Below, piece after piece: positions 26,869 through 35,383 of a DNA stretch of 64,000 nt (the first letter of the stretch is position 1; each line of letters begins with the position of its first letter). This DNA is from Algoriphagus zhangzhouensis (GTDB lineage: Bacteria; Bacteroidota; Bacteroidia; Cytophagales; Cyclobacteriaceae). The notes beneath the pieces were generated by a model, which did not search any database, was not told the DNA's origin, and was given only the letters and a program-made list of their open reading frames with translations. Where the stretch lies: assembly GCF_900148515.1 (NCBI RefSeq), contig NZ_FRXN01000001.1, positions 1,054,001-1,118,000 on the forward strand. Direction: 5' to 3'. The translations under genes were made by a program, and so were the position numbers.

Positions 26869-26986
26869 ATCCGTTTGATCTTTGCTCAACTGAAGCCTTC
26901 GCGTAAGCTGGGCAAGGTTTGCTAGAAGCGCAGGCTCCTAATGCTAATACTCCGATCAATAATGCGATAGTGGCTAATTTTTTCAT
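26867..26986 (-). CDS. 39-residue small lipoprotein
   Basis: A frame from ATG 26986 to TAA 26867 encodes 39 residues. It begins MKKLATIALLIGVLALGAC, a textbook lipoprotein signal with lipobox LGAC, leaving only about 21 mature residues including a CPAYAKA motif. Entericidin-like or other tiny lipoproteins have this size. Small lipoproteins with a CPAY motif seem to recur in Bacteroidota (from memory). A strong terminator directly follows the stop. Function is unknown. It faces the response regulator gene tail to tail. Confidence 0.78.
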   Translation of the reverse strand: MKKLATIALLIGVLALGACASSKPCPAYAKASVEQRSNG

Positions 26987-27037
26987 GAATATATGTTTAG
27001 GCTTTTCAAATATGTTTAATTAATCCTTTTTAAGCAA

Positions 27038-28033
27038 TTACTGAACCAGAAGATTGCAGCCTCTGATCTCTGAGTTATCAAATCTACCCAAGACTTCCAA
27101 CATCCCATTTTCATCATATTTCCCCAAATCCTGGGTTTCAATAAATGAGCAGGAATGAAAATTCCCAAGATCTATCACATTGATCCCACCTTGGGATCTA
27201 TTGGACCAGGAAAATGGATCATTGACATCTCTCAATAAAACGCGCATACAAGTCGGTAGCGTATACTTCCCCTTTCCCTTTGAGTAGGCTTGAGACATCA
27301 ATTCAGTCATTCCATACTCAGAATGAATCTCTGGAACCTGAAAATAAGATGTCAAAATATCATGAACTTCTTCTCTGATCATCTCCTTTCTTCTCCCCTT
27401 CATACCACCTGTTTCCATGACGATAAGGTTTTGCATTGAAAAAAAATCTTGATTTGATTCTGCTAAATCCAACAGAGCAAAAGTGACTCCCAGCAGCAAA
27501 ACTTTCTTAGGACCAGTTGCTAGAACCTTCATTTTATCCAAAAGTTCTTCCTGATTATAGAGGTAAAAGCCTGAATGGTCAGAATTGGATTCTTGAATAA
27601 AATAATCAGCCATAGCGACAAGGCTACTTCCCCTTCTTTCCAGATACGCCGGCAAAAGTGCCAATACATGAAAGTCCTGTAAACTACCGTACAGATTTTC
27701 AAAAAGCCGCTTTGAATGCTCCAAATACCATTTTTGAGACCAGAAATAATGCTTGCTAGTAATCATTCCTGTTGTTCCAGAGCTAGAAAAGAATCCTTCA
27801 AACTCTTCTTTTGCTCCTGAAACGACTTGAAAATCCTTAAAAAAACGAATTGGTAAAAAAGGAATTTCTTGTAGCGAATGGATGGATCGGGGCGTTATAC
27901 TTCTAGCATCCAGATAAGCTTTGTAGATTGGGTTTCGAGAGGATTGGAAATAAAAAATTTCTAAAGCCAGGCTTTCAAAGTCTTCTGACTTTAAATTTGT
28001 CACCTTACTCGAAAAACTTTTAAAATCCTGCAT
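27038..28033 (-). CDS. LuxE/PaaK-like acyl-adenylating enzyme
   Basis: A 331-residue cytosolic protein starting at ATG 28033 (MQDFKSFSSKV). The longer frame to 28150 would cover the divergent gene's start and was rejected. The adenylation P-loop is SSSGTTGMITSK, and EYGMTELMSQ is the later acyl-adenylate motif of the ANL/LuxE group. LuxE proteins activate fatty acids as acyl-AMP and transfer them to a protein or thioester. No luciferase or reductase (LuxC) genes are adjacent, so the acceptor is unknown. Bacteroidota members are usually annotated simply as acyltransferase or acyl-protein synthetase. Confidence 0.8.
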   Translation of the reverse strand: MQDFKSFSSKVTNLKSEDFESLALEIFYFQSSRNPIYKAYLDARSITPRSIHSLQEIPFLPIRFFKDFQVVSGAKEEFEGFFSSSGTTGMITSKHYFWSQKWYLEHSKRLFENLYGSLQDFHVLALLPAYLERRGSSLVAMADYFIQESNSDHSGFYLYNQEELLDKMKVLATGPKKVLLLGVTFALLDLAESNQDFFSMQNLIVMETGGMKGRRKEMIREEVHDILTSYFQVPEIHSEYGMTELMSQAYSKGKGKYTLPTCMRVLLRDVNDPFSWSNRSQGGINVIDLGNFHSCSFIETQDLGKYDENGMLEVLGRFDNSEIRGCNLLVQ

Positions 28034-28098
28034 CGTTTTATATTTTGCATGTACCCAATCGGGAAAACATTTTTCCGGTTGTAAATTTAACTCACCAT

Positions 28099-28770
28099 AT
28101 GCGATTGAAAAGTTATTTAGGACTATTCTTTTTAAGTGTTGCCGCAGCATCCTGTGTCAACCCACCTGAAAATTTCCCTTCTACACCTGCTATAACTTTT
28201 GAATCTTTGGAATTTGTACCAACGTCTGGGGCTGATTCCTTGATTATTGGTATTGACTTTCAAGATGCAGAAGGAGATTTAGGATTGGCAGCTACTGAAA
28301 TCGATCCACCTTTCAACTCTGTCAATTATCAGCGTGACGCCGCAGGAAATCTAATAACTTACGGAAATAGACCCCTTGAGGCTCCATCTTACAATCCAAT
28401 TGACTGGGTAGTTGATCCAATTGTAAATAACCAGATTGTAAAGGACACGATCTGGGTCGTTCAAAACCCAGATCAATACAATATTTTCGTAAAGTTTTTC
28501 ATAAAGAAAAATGGAACCTTTACTGAGTTCAAATGGCAAGATCCTCCTTATTACACCACATTTAACGGTCGCTTCCCTAGAATTCTTAATTCAGATGAAG
28601 GTCAGGCTGTAGAAGGGAATATAAGTTATGGCATGCTTTCTTCAGGTTGGGAGGCTATTTTTAGAAATGACACCATCCGAGTAGACGTCCAAATTCAGGA
28701 CAGACAACTCAATCGAAGCAATGAGGTATCTAGTCAAGAAGTTACTTTAAAACAGATCACAAGAAATTAA
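28099..28770 (+). CDS. Lipoprotein, hypothetical
   Basis: A 223-residue lipoprotein starting at ATG 28099: MRLKSYLGLFFLSVAAASC gives lipobox AASC at C19. The upstream extension to 28045 would overlap the divergent LuxE-like gene and lacks a signal. The mature part looks like a beta-sandwich: IDFQDAEGDLGL near residue 55 resembles the DxDGDxG-like turn of Bacteroidota cell-surface domains. No catalytic motif is visible. Function is unknown. A terminator shared with the E1 gene follows. Confidence 0.78.
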   Translation: MRLKSYLGLFFLSVAAASCVNPPENFPSTPAITFESLEFVPTSGADSLIIGIDFQDAEGDLGLAATEIDPPFNSVNYQRDAAGNLITYGNRPLEAPSYNPIDWVVDPIVNNQIVKDTIWVVQNPDQYNIFVKFFIKKNGTFTEFKWQDPPYYTTFNGRFPRILNSDEGQAVEGNISYGMLSSGWEAIFRNDTIRVDVQIQDRQLNRSNEVSSQEVTLKQITRN

Positions 28771-28775
28771 AACAT

Positions 28776-28815
28776 AAAAAAAGAGGCTTTGAAATAATTC
28801 ATAGCCTCTTTTTTT
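28776..28815. terminator. Bidirectional terminator
   Basis: AAAAAAAGAGGCT (28776-28788) and AGCCTCTTTTTTT (28803-28815) pair perfectly, giving T-runs on both strands. It ends the lipoprotein gene (plus) and the E1 gene (minus). Confidence 0.85.
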
Positions 28816-28829
28816 ATCTATCTCTCCCT

Positions 28830-31244
28830 TTAAATAGCTGGGAATTTTTTAGGATTAGATTCATGCATAATGGCATATACTTTTTCTACCACATCATCTG
28901 TACTTGGCTTAGAGAAATAATCTCCATCCGAAGAATAGGCAGGTCTATGTGCCTTTGCTGATAATGTCTGTGGTTCTGAATCCAAATAAGGGAAGATTCT
29001 CTGCTCATCCATTACTTGTTGAAGCATATAGGCGGTGGCACCACCTGGTACATCTTCATCTGCAAAAATAACTCTGCTGGTCTTTTTCACAGATTCTCCA
29101 ATCACACCATGAACATCAAATGGAACTAAGGTTTGCACATCTATTACTTCCACTTCAATTCCGATTTCAGACAATTCTGCTGCTGCTTCCAACACTATTC
29201 TGCACATGGAGCCATAAGTCACCACAGTAATATCTGATCCCTCACGAAGAATATCTGGCTTACCCAAAGGAACTGTAAATTCATCCAAATTGGCAGGAAG
29301 CTTCTCCTTCAATCTATAGCCATTCAAACATTCGATCATGATTGCAGGATCGTCTGAACTCAAGAGTGTATTATACATACCTGCAGCCTGAGTCATATCT
29401 CGAGGTACACAAACTACCATTCCTCTTAAAGAAGAGAGGATCATACCCATCGGTGAACCTGAATGCCACACTCCTTCAAGTCTGTGACCACGGGTTCTAA
29501 TAATCACAGGAGCCTTCTGGCCTCCTTTAGTTCTATAGTGAAGAGATGCCAAATCATCAGAAAGCATTTGCAAACCATAAAGCAAATAATCCAAGTATTG
29601 GATTTCTGCGATAGGTCTCAAACCTCTCAACGCAGCACCTATACCCTGTCCAACAATGGTACATTCACGGATACCGGTATCAGCTACTCTCCATTCTCCA
29701 TGCTTTGCTTGAAGACCCGCAAAAGCCTGATTCACATCTCCAATTTTCCCTACATCCTCACCAAAAGCGAAGAATTTGGGTTCATTTTCCAGTTTGGTAT
29801 CAAAATATGCCTGAAGCACTTCTCTACCATCTACTGTTGGAGAGTCTTCTTTGAACTCAGCAGGTACTTCTTTAATATTTAAAACTGACCACTGCGACTC
29901 AGAATATAGGTGACTATTGTATCTGTCATGAATATCCTTTTGTCTTTCTTGGTACCAGAATTTCAAAGCATCTTTTTCAGCATTGTGATCATATCTCAGA
30001 ATCAATAATACCTTTCGAACTGTAGAAATCACATCCTTTCTAATTGGATTGATAGTCTTTTTCAGTTCATCAGCCATTTGATCTAAAACCACTTTTCTGG
30101 TACTTCCGTTAGCTGCAGATTTGATCAATTGAACTGCTTCAGCCAATTCCTTCTTGATCTCTGAACTAAAAGCAGTCCAAGCAGCTTCTTTCTCTTTTCT
30201 AGCTAAAGCCTTCGCTTCAGCTTCTATTTTATCCAAGGTATCTGCAGTAGCAATACCATTTTCAAGAATATACTCTCTAAACTTCTTGTTACAGTCCCAA
30301 TCCTTTTCCCACTGCAATCTTTCAGCGGATTTATATCTTTCATGGGAACCAGAAGTACTGTGACCTTGTGGCTGAGTCATTTCTTCCACATGGATCATGA
30401 CAGGAATATGATCTTTCCTTGCCAATTCACCAGCCTCAAAGAAAGCCTCCATGAGACCTTCGTAATCCCAACCTTTTACATTGATGATTTCAACACCAGG
30501 CTTTTCTTCAGTTCTCTGGAATCCAGCCAAAACCTCAGAAATACTTCCTTTTGTAGTATGAAATTCTTGCGGAACCGAAATTCCAAATCCATCATCCCAA
30601 ATGGCGATCACCATTGGAACTTGCATCACTCCTGCAGCATTGATACTTTCAAAAAACATCCCCTCAGAAGTAGATGCATTTCCGATAGAACCCCATGCTA
30701 CTTCATTTCCTTGGATAGAAAATTGAGTCAGATGTTTCAGCCCTTTATTTTCTCTATAAACTTTGGAGGCATATGCCAACCCCAAAAGCTTGGGCATCTG
30801 AGCAGCTGTCGGGGAAATATCAGCAGCAGAATTATACATTTTAGTCAACTCCTTCCAAGAACCATCTTCATTCAATGATCTTGTGGCAAAGTGACCATTC
30901 ATCAATCTTCCTGCACTTGCCGGCTCGGCCTCTACATCGGTATGGGCATACAATTGAGCAAAATATTGCTGAACCGAAAGCTCACCCAATGCCATCATAA
31001 ATGTCTGATCCCGATAATATCCAGATCTAAAATCACCGATTTGGAAAGCTCTGGCCATGGCAATCTGAGCAAGCTCTTTCCCATCACCGAAAATCCCAAA
31101 TTTGGCTTTGCCCATAAACACCTCTTTTCTACCCATCAAAGAGGCATGTCTGCTAATCATAGCAACTCTAAAGTCCTCTAAAACAGATTGATGATCCCCG
31201 AGGTATTTGGGTCGGTTTTTTCTACTGATATCTAGTTCTGCCAT
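28830..31244 (-). CDS. Fused 2-oxoacid dehydrogenase E1 alpha-beta subunit
   Basis: An 804-residue fusion. Residues 1-350 are the E1 alpha part, with the thiamine diphosphate site seen as GNASTSEG (188-195) and DDGFGIS (217-223). Residues 468-804 are the E1 beta part, with FFAFGEDVG, GQGIGAALRGLRP and GSMCRIVLEAA. The usual GDG of the ThDP motif reads GNA. Such fusions in Bacteroidota usually decarboxylate branched-chain 2-oxoacids or pyruvate as part of an E1-E2-E3 complex. E2 and E3 genes are not in this window. A Bacteroidota-type promoter is visible upstream. Confidence 0.9.
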   Translation of the reverse strand: MAELDISRKNRPKYLGDHQSVLEDFRVAMISRHASLMGRKEVFMGKAKFGIFGDGKELAQIAMARAFQIGDFRSGYYRDQTFMMALGELSVQQYFAQLYAHTDVEAEPASAGRLMNGHFATRSLNEDGSWKELTKMYNSAADISPTAAQMPKLLGLAYASKVYRENKGLKHLTQFSIQGNEVAWGSIGNASTSEGMFFESINAAGVMQVPMVIAIWDDGFGISVPQEFHTTKGSISEVLAGFQRTEEKPGVEIINVKGWDYEGLMEAFFEAGELARKDHIPVMIHVEEMTQPQGHSTSGSHERYKSAERLQWEKDWDCNKKFREYILENGIATADTLDKIEAEAKALARKEKEAAWTAFSSEIKKELAEAVQLIKSAANGSTRKVVLDQMADELKKTINPIRKDVISTVRKVLLILRYDHNAEKDALKFWYQERQKDIHDRYNSHLYSESQWSVLNIKEVPAEFKEDSPTVDGREVLQAYFDTKLENEPKFFAFGEDVGKIGDVNQAFAGLQAKHGEWRVADTGIRECTIVGQGIGAALRGLRPIAEIQYLDYLLYGLQMLSDDLASLHYRTKGGQKAPVIIRTRGHRLEGVWHSGSPMGMILSSLRGMVVCVPRDMTQAAGMYNTLLSSDDPAIMIECLNGYRLKEKLPANLDEFTVPLGKPDILREGSDITVVTYGSMCRIVLEAAAELSEIGIEVEVIDVQTLVPFDVHGVIGESVKKTSRVIFADEDVPGGATAYMLQQVMDEQRIFPYLDSEPQTLSAKAHRPAYSSDGDYFSKPSTDDVVEKVYAIMHESNPKKFPAI

Positions 31245-31300
31245 TTGAATTGTTTACTAAAGTTACTTGGGTCTATTTGGGCACATTTTTCTATGCAGAT

Positions 31301-31331
31301 CAAAAATAGCCAAATACTTTTTTTTTGCCAA
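31301..31331 (-). promoter_or_regulatory. Promoter of the E1 fusion gene
   Basis: On the minus strand TTG (plus 31329-31331) is followed after 20 nt by TATTTTTG (plus 31301-31308), a perfect TAnnTTTG. A leader of about 50 nt would result. Confidence 0.55.
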
Positions 31332-31561
31332 TTTAATCAAGACATATTTTCAGACTAAAATTTTGATTTTTGAATAAAAAACAACCTTAAAAAGAATATT
31401 ATTCCGTCAAACAGTTTTACACTTCTAAAATATTTGAATGATACATAAACTTATTCTTCTGTAAACCAGCTTTTTAGCCAAAATTAATTCTCAGAATTTT
31501 CCACTTTTAAAATTTGAATTTTGAAATTTTCATCATCCTCAAAATTTAAAAAGAAATAATC

Positions 31562-31586
31562 TTTTGAAAATCTATTATTTTCAAAA
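31562..31586. promoter_or_regulatory. Perfect inverted repeat upstream of ald
   Basis: TTTTGAAAAT (31562-31571), 5-nt centre, ATTTTCAAAA (31577-31586). It lies 50 bp before the ald -7 box and has no trailing T-run, so it looks like an operator rather than a terminator. Confidence 0.4.
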
Positions 31587-31636
31587 CGAGACCAAATACT
31601 ATTCTAAAAAATGCATTTAGAATCGTCCCCCCTTAC

Positions 31637-31644
31637 TATCTTTG
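31637..31644 (+). promoter_or_regulatory. -7 element of ald
   Basis: TATCTTTG is an exact TAnnTTTG match, 31 bp before the ald start codon, which predicts a short leader of about 25 nt. The -33 element is not obvious. Confidence 0.55.
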
Positions 31645-31675
31645 CCCGCATATATTAAATCCAAATAGACTAGCC

Positions 31676-32788
31676 ATGATTATAGGTGTTCCTAAGGAAA
31701 TTAAAAACAACGAGAACCGTGTCGCCTTAACCCCAGCGGGTGCCAAAGAATTGGTAAAAAGAGGCCATACTGTTTATGTACAACATACAGCCGGTGAGGG
31801 AAGTGGATTCTCTGACGAAATGTATGAGGAAGCGGGTGCCAAAATCCTTCCAACCATCGAAGCAACTTATGAGATCGCTGAGATGATCATGAAGGTGAAG
31901 GAGCCAATTGAGCCAGAATATAAATTGATCAAAGAGGATCAATTACTATTCACCTATTTCCACTTTGCTTCTTACGAGCCTCTGACCAAAGCTATGGTTG
32001 AAAGCAAATCTGTTTGTCTTGCTTACGAAACTGTTGAAAAAGTTGACAAAAGCCTTCCTTTATTGGTTCCAATGTCTGAAGTGGCTGGTAGAATGGCAGT
32101 TCAGAAAGGTGCAAACTACTTAGAGAAACCATTGAAAGGTCGTGGAATCCTATTGGGTGGCGTACCAGGTGTACTTCCAGCAAAAGTATTGATCCTAGGT
32201 GGTGGTATCGTTGGTACTCAAGCTGCTTGGATGGCTGCTGGATTAGGTGCTGATGTTACGATTATGGATGTATCTCTTCCTCGTATGAGATATTTGGATG
32301 ATGTGATGCCTGCAAACGTTAACACCATGATGTCTAACGAATACAATGTACGTGAGATGATCAAATCTGCTGACTTGATCATTGGAGCCGTATTGATCCC
32401 AGGTGCTAAAGCTCCTCATTTGATCACCAAAGACATGTTGAAAGACATGAAGCCAGGTACTGTATTGGTTGACGTGGCTGTAGATCAAGGTGGATGTATC
32501 GAAACTTGTAAGCCAACTACTCACGAAAATCCTACTTTCATCATTGATGATGTGGTTCATTATTGTGTAGCCAATATGCCAGGTGCTGTACCTTATACTT
32601 CTACTTTGGCTTTGACTAATGCTACTCTTCCTTATGCAATCCAATTGGCAGATAAAGGATGGAAAAAAGCAGCTCAGGAAAACAAAGAATTGGTTCCAGG
32701 TCTTAATGTGATCCAAGGAGATATCGTTTACAAAGCAGTAGCTGAAGCATTCGATTTACCTTACGTTCCAGTTGAGAAATACCTTTAA
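31676..32788 (+). CDS. ald: Alanine dehydrogenase
   Basis: A 370-residue enzyme converting L-alanine, NAD and water to pyruvate, ammonia and NADH. The N-terminus MIIGVPKEIKNNENRVALTP is the classic Ald signature. Substrate and catalytic residues known from mycobacterial Ald fall in place: R15, K75, H96 (YFHFAS) and D270 (VAVDQGG). The NAD-binding Rossmann loop is LGGGIVG. Length is the family norm. The codon choice is visibly more biased (many GGT, GCT, CCA) than in its neighbours, suggesting high expression. A strong -7 box lies upstream and a shared terminator downstream. Confidence 0.97.
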   Translation: MIIGVPKEIKNNENRVALTPAGAKELVKRGHTVYVQHTAGEGSGFSDEMYEEAGAKILPTIEATYEIAEMIMKVKEPIEPEYKLIKEDQLLFTYFHFASYEPLTKAMVESKSVCLAYETVEKVDKSLPLLVPMSEVAGRMAVQKGANYLEKPLKGRGILLGGVPGVLPAKVLILGGGIVGTQAAWMAAGLGADVTIMDVSLPRMRYLDDVMPANVNTMMSNEYNVREMIKSADLIIGAVLIPGAKAPHLITKDMLKDMKPGTVLVDVAVDQGGCIETCKPTTHENPTFIIDDVVHYCVANMPGAVPYTSTLALTNATLPYAIQLADKGWKKAAQENKELVPGLNVIQGDIVYKAVAEAFDLPYVPVEKYL

Positions 32789-32801
32789 TCAGGATAAAAA
32801 T

Positions 32802-32839
32802 AAAAAAAGGTTGCCTTCGGAAGAGGGCAACCTTTTTTT
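32802..32839. terminator. Bidirectional terminator between ald and amidase genes
   Basis: AAAAAAAGGTTGCC (32802-32815) pairs with GGCAACCTTTTTTT (32826-32839) around a 10-nt loop; T-runs occur on both strands. Confidence 0.87.
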
Positions 32840-32848
32840 ATTCTTTTT

Positions 32849-33838
32849 TCAATTCACAAAATCCAAGAATCGCTTACTCAGCCATTTTTCTTCCAAAGCC
32901 AATCTGCACCAATCCCCACTTTCGGTAATGATAAAAACTTCTTCGGTTTTTGGTAAAGTCCCAACCACTAAAAAATTGGTACCTGGCCCACTTCTCACAT
33001 TGAGCACATTGGCATTGACAGTAGCTCGCTTTACTGGTTCGGTATATCGCCCATAAACCCAATGGGATTGGCTTTTGGAGATTTTAAGCCATCCATTTGA
33101 CTCATCATATACTCTCAAAACAGCTCCTCTCTCAACGGGTTGTCTATCCGAGGCTTTCGAAAAACTACTAGAAGCTCCAACCCTCACATTGAGTCGATTT
33201 GCAGTCACAATTGCATATCCCAAATCCTTTGGAATTTCAGTCACAACATTCCCTCCTACCTCAGCTGCTACCAATGGAGCAAAATGTTGAAGGAAATCTT
33301 CCACTTTATTTCCTCCAAAGAAATTGGTTCCGGGACATGATTTATTGGTTCCGGTTCCATTATTTCTTTTCCCAGTACTCAAGTCAAACCAATGATGATA
33401 AATGATCCCAAATTGATTGACCGGAAGATTGAATTTGGAACAAATCAGTGCGGTAGCCTTGACAATCGCCAATAATTGGTCTTGACTCATTTGGTCTCCT
33501 CCACCATCAAAATTCCCAAAATGCTCAAAACAGATGGAATGTTGGTTATTTCCAAAAATACAGGCAGGTGTCATCTCCAATGATCTGCCAGTAACGATCA
33601 TTCCATCTGGGAAGATGGTAAAATGCTGCCCTATATCACTCCAACCATTCGAACCTACATGATGATTTTTCATCGCTTGCTGGCGTTCAAAGTGATTCGA
33701 CCCATTAAAATGTGAATAATTAGGAACCCAGGTATGATGCTGTTGCACGGTAAGGATTGTTCTGGCCACACGCTGACTTGTTAGCCAATTCTCAAATTCC
33801 TGGATATTCATTTTCAAAAAACCGTATTTCGATTCCAT
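32849..33838 (-). CDS. N-acetylmuramoyl-L-alanine amidase with two SH3b domains
   Basis: A 329-residue protein. Residues 20-190 form an amidase_2/PGRP domain with zinc ligands expected in VQQHHTW, in IIYHHWFDL and at the Cys of KSCPGTNF. Two bacterial SH3 domains follow: one begins with ANRLNVR and the other with ANVLNVRSGPG. These bind wall peptides. No signal peptide is visible at either candidate start (Met1 at 33838, Met10 at 33811), so export is unexplained. Role may be wall recycling or a lytic effector. It ends at a terminator shared with ald. Confidence 0.88.
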   Translation of the reverse strand: MESKYGFLKMNIQEFENWLTSQRVARTILTVQQHHTWVPNYSHFNGSNHFERQQAMKNHHVGSNGWSDIGQHFTIFPDGMIVTGRSLEMTPACIFGNNQHSICFEHFGNFDGGGDQMSQDQLLAIVKATALICSKFNLPVNQFGIIYHHWFDLSTGKRNNGTGTNKSCPGTNFFGGNKVEDFLQHFAPLVAAEVGGNVVTEIPKDLGYAIVTANRLNVRVGASSSFSKASDRQPVERGAVLRVYDESNGWLKISKSQSHWVYGRYTEPVKRATVNANVLNVRSGPGTNFLVVGTLPKTEEVFIITESGDWCRLALEEKWLSKRFLDFVN

Positions 33839-33949
33839 GGCAGATTGTATTAAAAATTAAAAAGGATAGGAAAGAAACCAATTTACTAAAAATGAAGGAG
33901 GTTTAAGTTTTTTCAGAATAGAAACAAAAAATCTTGAACACTTTAAATC

Positions 33950-33984
33950 AAAAAGCATCGACAAATCAATTGTCGATGCTTTTT
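33950..33984 (-). terminator. Terminator of the DUF302 gene
   Basis: AAAAAGCATCGACAA and TTGTCGATGCTTTTT form a perfect 15-bp stem with a 5-nt loop (33965-33969). It lies 22 bp after the DUF302 stop on the minus strand. Confidence 0.82.
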
Positions 33985-34006
33985 CCTTTTTACTATTTTG
34001 AAAGGC

Positions 34007-34396
34007 TTAAATACTATTCAAAGCTCTTTCAAGCTTTTGCTTCACCTCTCCCGCCAAAGGCTCAATCTCAGGATTCTGAACTGCTGCCATGGCTGATATC
34101 GGATCCATGATCGCCACCTCATATTCACCATCCTCCAATCCACGAATGGTTACATTGCAAGGCAACAAAGCACCAATATGTGGCTCAGCTTGGATCACTT
34201 TGTCAGCAAAAACCGGATTACAAGCTCCTAAAATCAAATAAGGAGGATAATCCTTATCCAATTTCTTTTTCATAGTAGCCTGAACATCGATCTCTGTGAG
34301 GATTCCAAAGCCCTCCTCTTTGAGTGCTGCTTCCACTTTTGATCTCAATTCTTCAATAGATGGTGATTTAAAAATTTTCTCTTTGTAATAGCTCAT
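34007..34396 (-). CDS. DUF302 domain protein
   Basis: A 129-residue cytosolic protein of the DUF302 family. The pattern EELRSKVEAALKEEGFGILTEIDV, then LILGACNP, IGALLPCNV and IMDPISAM is characteristic. Structures of this family show a small alpha/beta dimer with unknown function. Two cysteines, in GACNP and LPCNV, are often conserved. It is a single-gene unit with its own strong terminator. Confidence 0.9.
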   Translation of the reverse strand: MSYYKEKIFKSPSIEELRSKVEAALKEEGFGILTEIDVQATMKKKLDKDYPPYLILGACNPVFADKVIQAEPHIGALLPCNVTIRGLEDGEYEVAIMDPISAMAAVQNPEIEPLAGEVKQKLERALNSI

Positions 34397-34672
34397 CTCT
34401 TTGACATTTATTTGATTACCTAAAGTACAAAATCTAAGTATTTAGAATCTGTGATGAATGACACAGACTACTTTTTCCTGAATTATACTAAACTTGAAGA
34501 TCCATGGCCTTTCCATAAATCTGTGGAACTGGAGAAGAAAATACACATTACAGCACATTTTTTACACAATCCATTTTTCAAAAATCGCCTCCTAATAACT
34601 TTTCACCTATGGCACAATATTATCTAATTGATTAGGTATAATCTAACACACTAATCCTTAAACCCTTGTACC

Positions 34673-35383
34673 ATGAATTCTGAACCCAAAATTGAAGATC
34701 GACCTACTAATAGAACAAAAAGAGGTTTTTTGTTAGACACCTTGATTCAAGGATTTATCATTTTGCTTCCTTTGAGTATTATCCTCCTTTTACTATCATT
34801 TGTCTTTAACTTTATTTTTAAGATTGTTTCTCCAATCAGCTCCATATTAGACCCTAAAAATGATGATCCACATTGGTCTATCAATTTCCTTTCATTGGGA
34901 ATTCTGGTTGTATTTATTTTCATAATAGGTGCGGTCATCAAAATCAGATTGGGGAAAATATACTTTTCCATTTTTGAGAGAAAATACCTTTCCAAGGTTC
35001 CATTGTATAGCATGATCCAACAAACCGTCTTGCAGTTTGTTGGGCTCAAAAAACTCCCTTTCTCAGAAGTGGTCTTAATCGATCCATTTCAATCCGGAAC
35101 TATGATGACAGGCTTCATCACAGACAGAATCAATGATGACTTAATAACGGTATTTGTCCCAACAGCCCCCAACCCTGCCAATGGGAACATCTATCATGTC
35201 CCCAAAGAAAAATTGGTTTTGCTTGATGTGAGTACACAAGATGCCATGAAAACAATCATGGGAATGGGAACAGGAACTTGCAGCATGCTGGCTGGCAATC
35301 AGGATAATTTTAAAACCAATTGCTCAGAAGAATCTAGAATGCAATTGGAAGGTGAAGAAGCTCAAGATAACCAAGTTAAATAA
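34673..35383 (+). CDS. DUF502 family membrane protein
   Basis: A 236-residue protein with two transmembrane helices (about 22-48 and 76-96) separated by a short loop, then a soluble domain containing VPLYSMIQQTVLQF, TGFITD, VFVPTAPNPANGNIYHVP and GMGTG. This is the DUF502 pattern (LIT-family-like in plants). Function is unknown in bacteria; a role in membrane homeostasis has been suggested for relatives. The last 22 bp overlap the convergent LysE-family gene. Confidence 0.87.
   Translation: MNSEPKIEDRPTNRTKRGFLLDTLIQGFIILLPLSIILLLLSFVFNFIFKIVSPISSILDPKNDDPHWSINFLSLGILVVFIFIIGAVIKIRLGKIYFSIFERKYLSKVPLYSMIQQTVLQFVGLKKLPFSEVVLIDPFQSGTMMTGFITDRINDDLITVFVPTAPNPANGNIYHVPKEKLVLLDVSTQDAMKTIMGMGTGTCSMLAGNQDNFKTNCSEESRMQLEGEEAQDNQVK

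Larger units (their letters stand above)
31245..31675. other. 431-bp AT-rich intergenic region between divergent genes
   Basis: No coding frame of note. It holds a promoter for the E1 gene on the minus strand (31301-31331), a perfect 10-bp inverted repeat (31562-31586) and a promoter for alanine dehydrogenase (31637-31644). The rest is AT-rich with many TTTTGAA-like words and may bind a regulator. Confidence 0.6.

Noticed and set aside
27038-28033. Part of a lux bioluminescence system
   Set aside because: Only a LuxE-like adenylation protein is present; luxA, luxB, luxC and luxD are absent nearby.
28034-28150. Long N-terminal extensions of the LuxE-like gene and of the divergent lipoprotein gene
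   Set aside because: The extensions overlap each other; internal ATG codons at 28033 and 28099 give a clean N-terminus and a clean lipoprotein signal.
30342-30878. 178-codon plus-strand frame
   Set aside because: Shadow of the E1 fusion gene, which has intact ThDP motifs on the minus strand.
31245-31675. Small genes in the AT-rich gap
   Set aside because: Only short frames without signal peptides or family features; promoters and an inverted repeat explain the region better.
34637-34642. TATAAT as a -10 box before the DUF502 gene
   Set aside because: No matching -35 and Bacteroidota sigma factors use TAnnTTTG; a chance match in AT-rich DNA is likelier.
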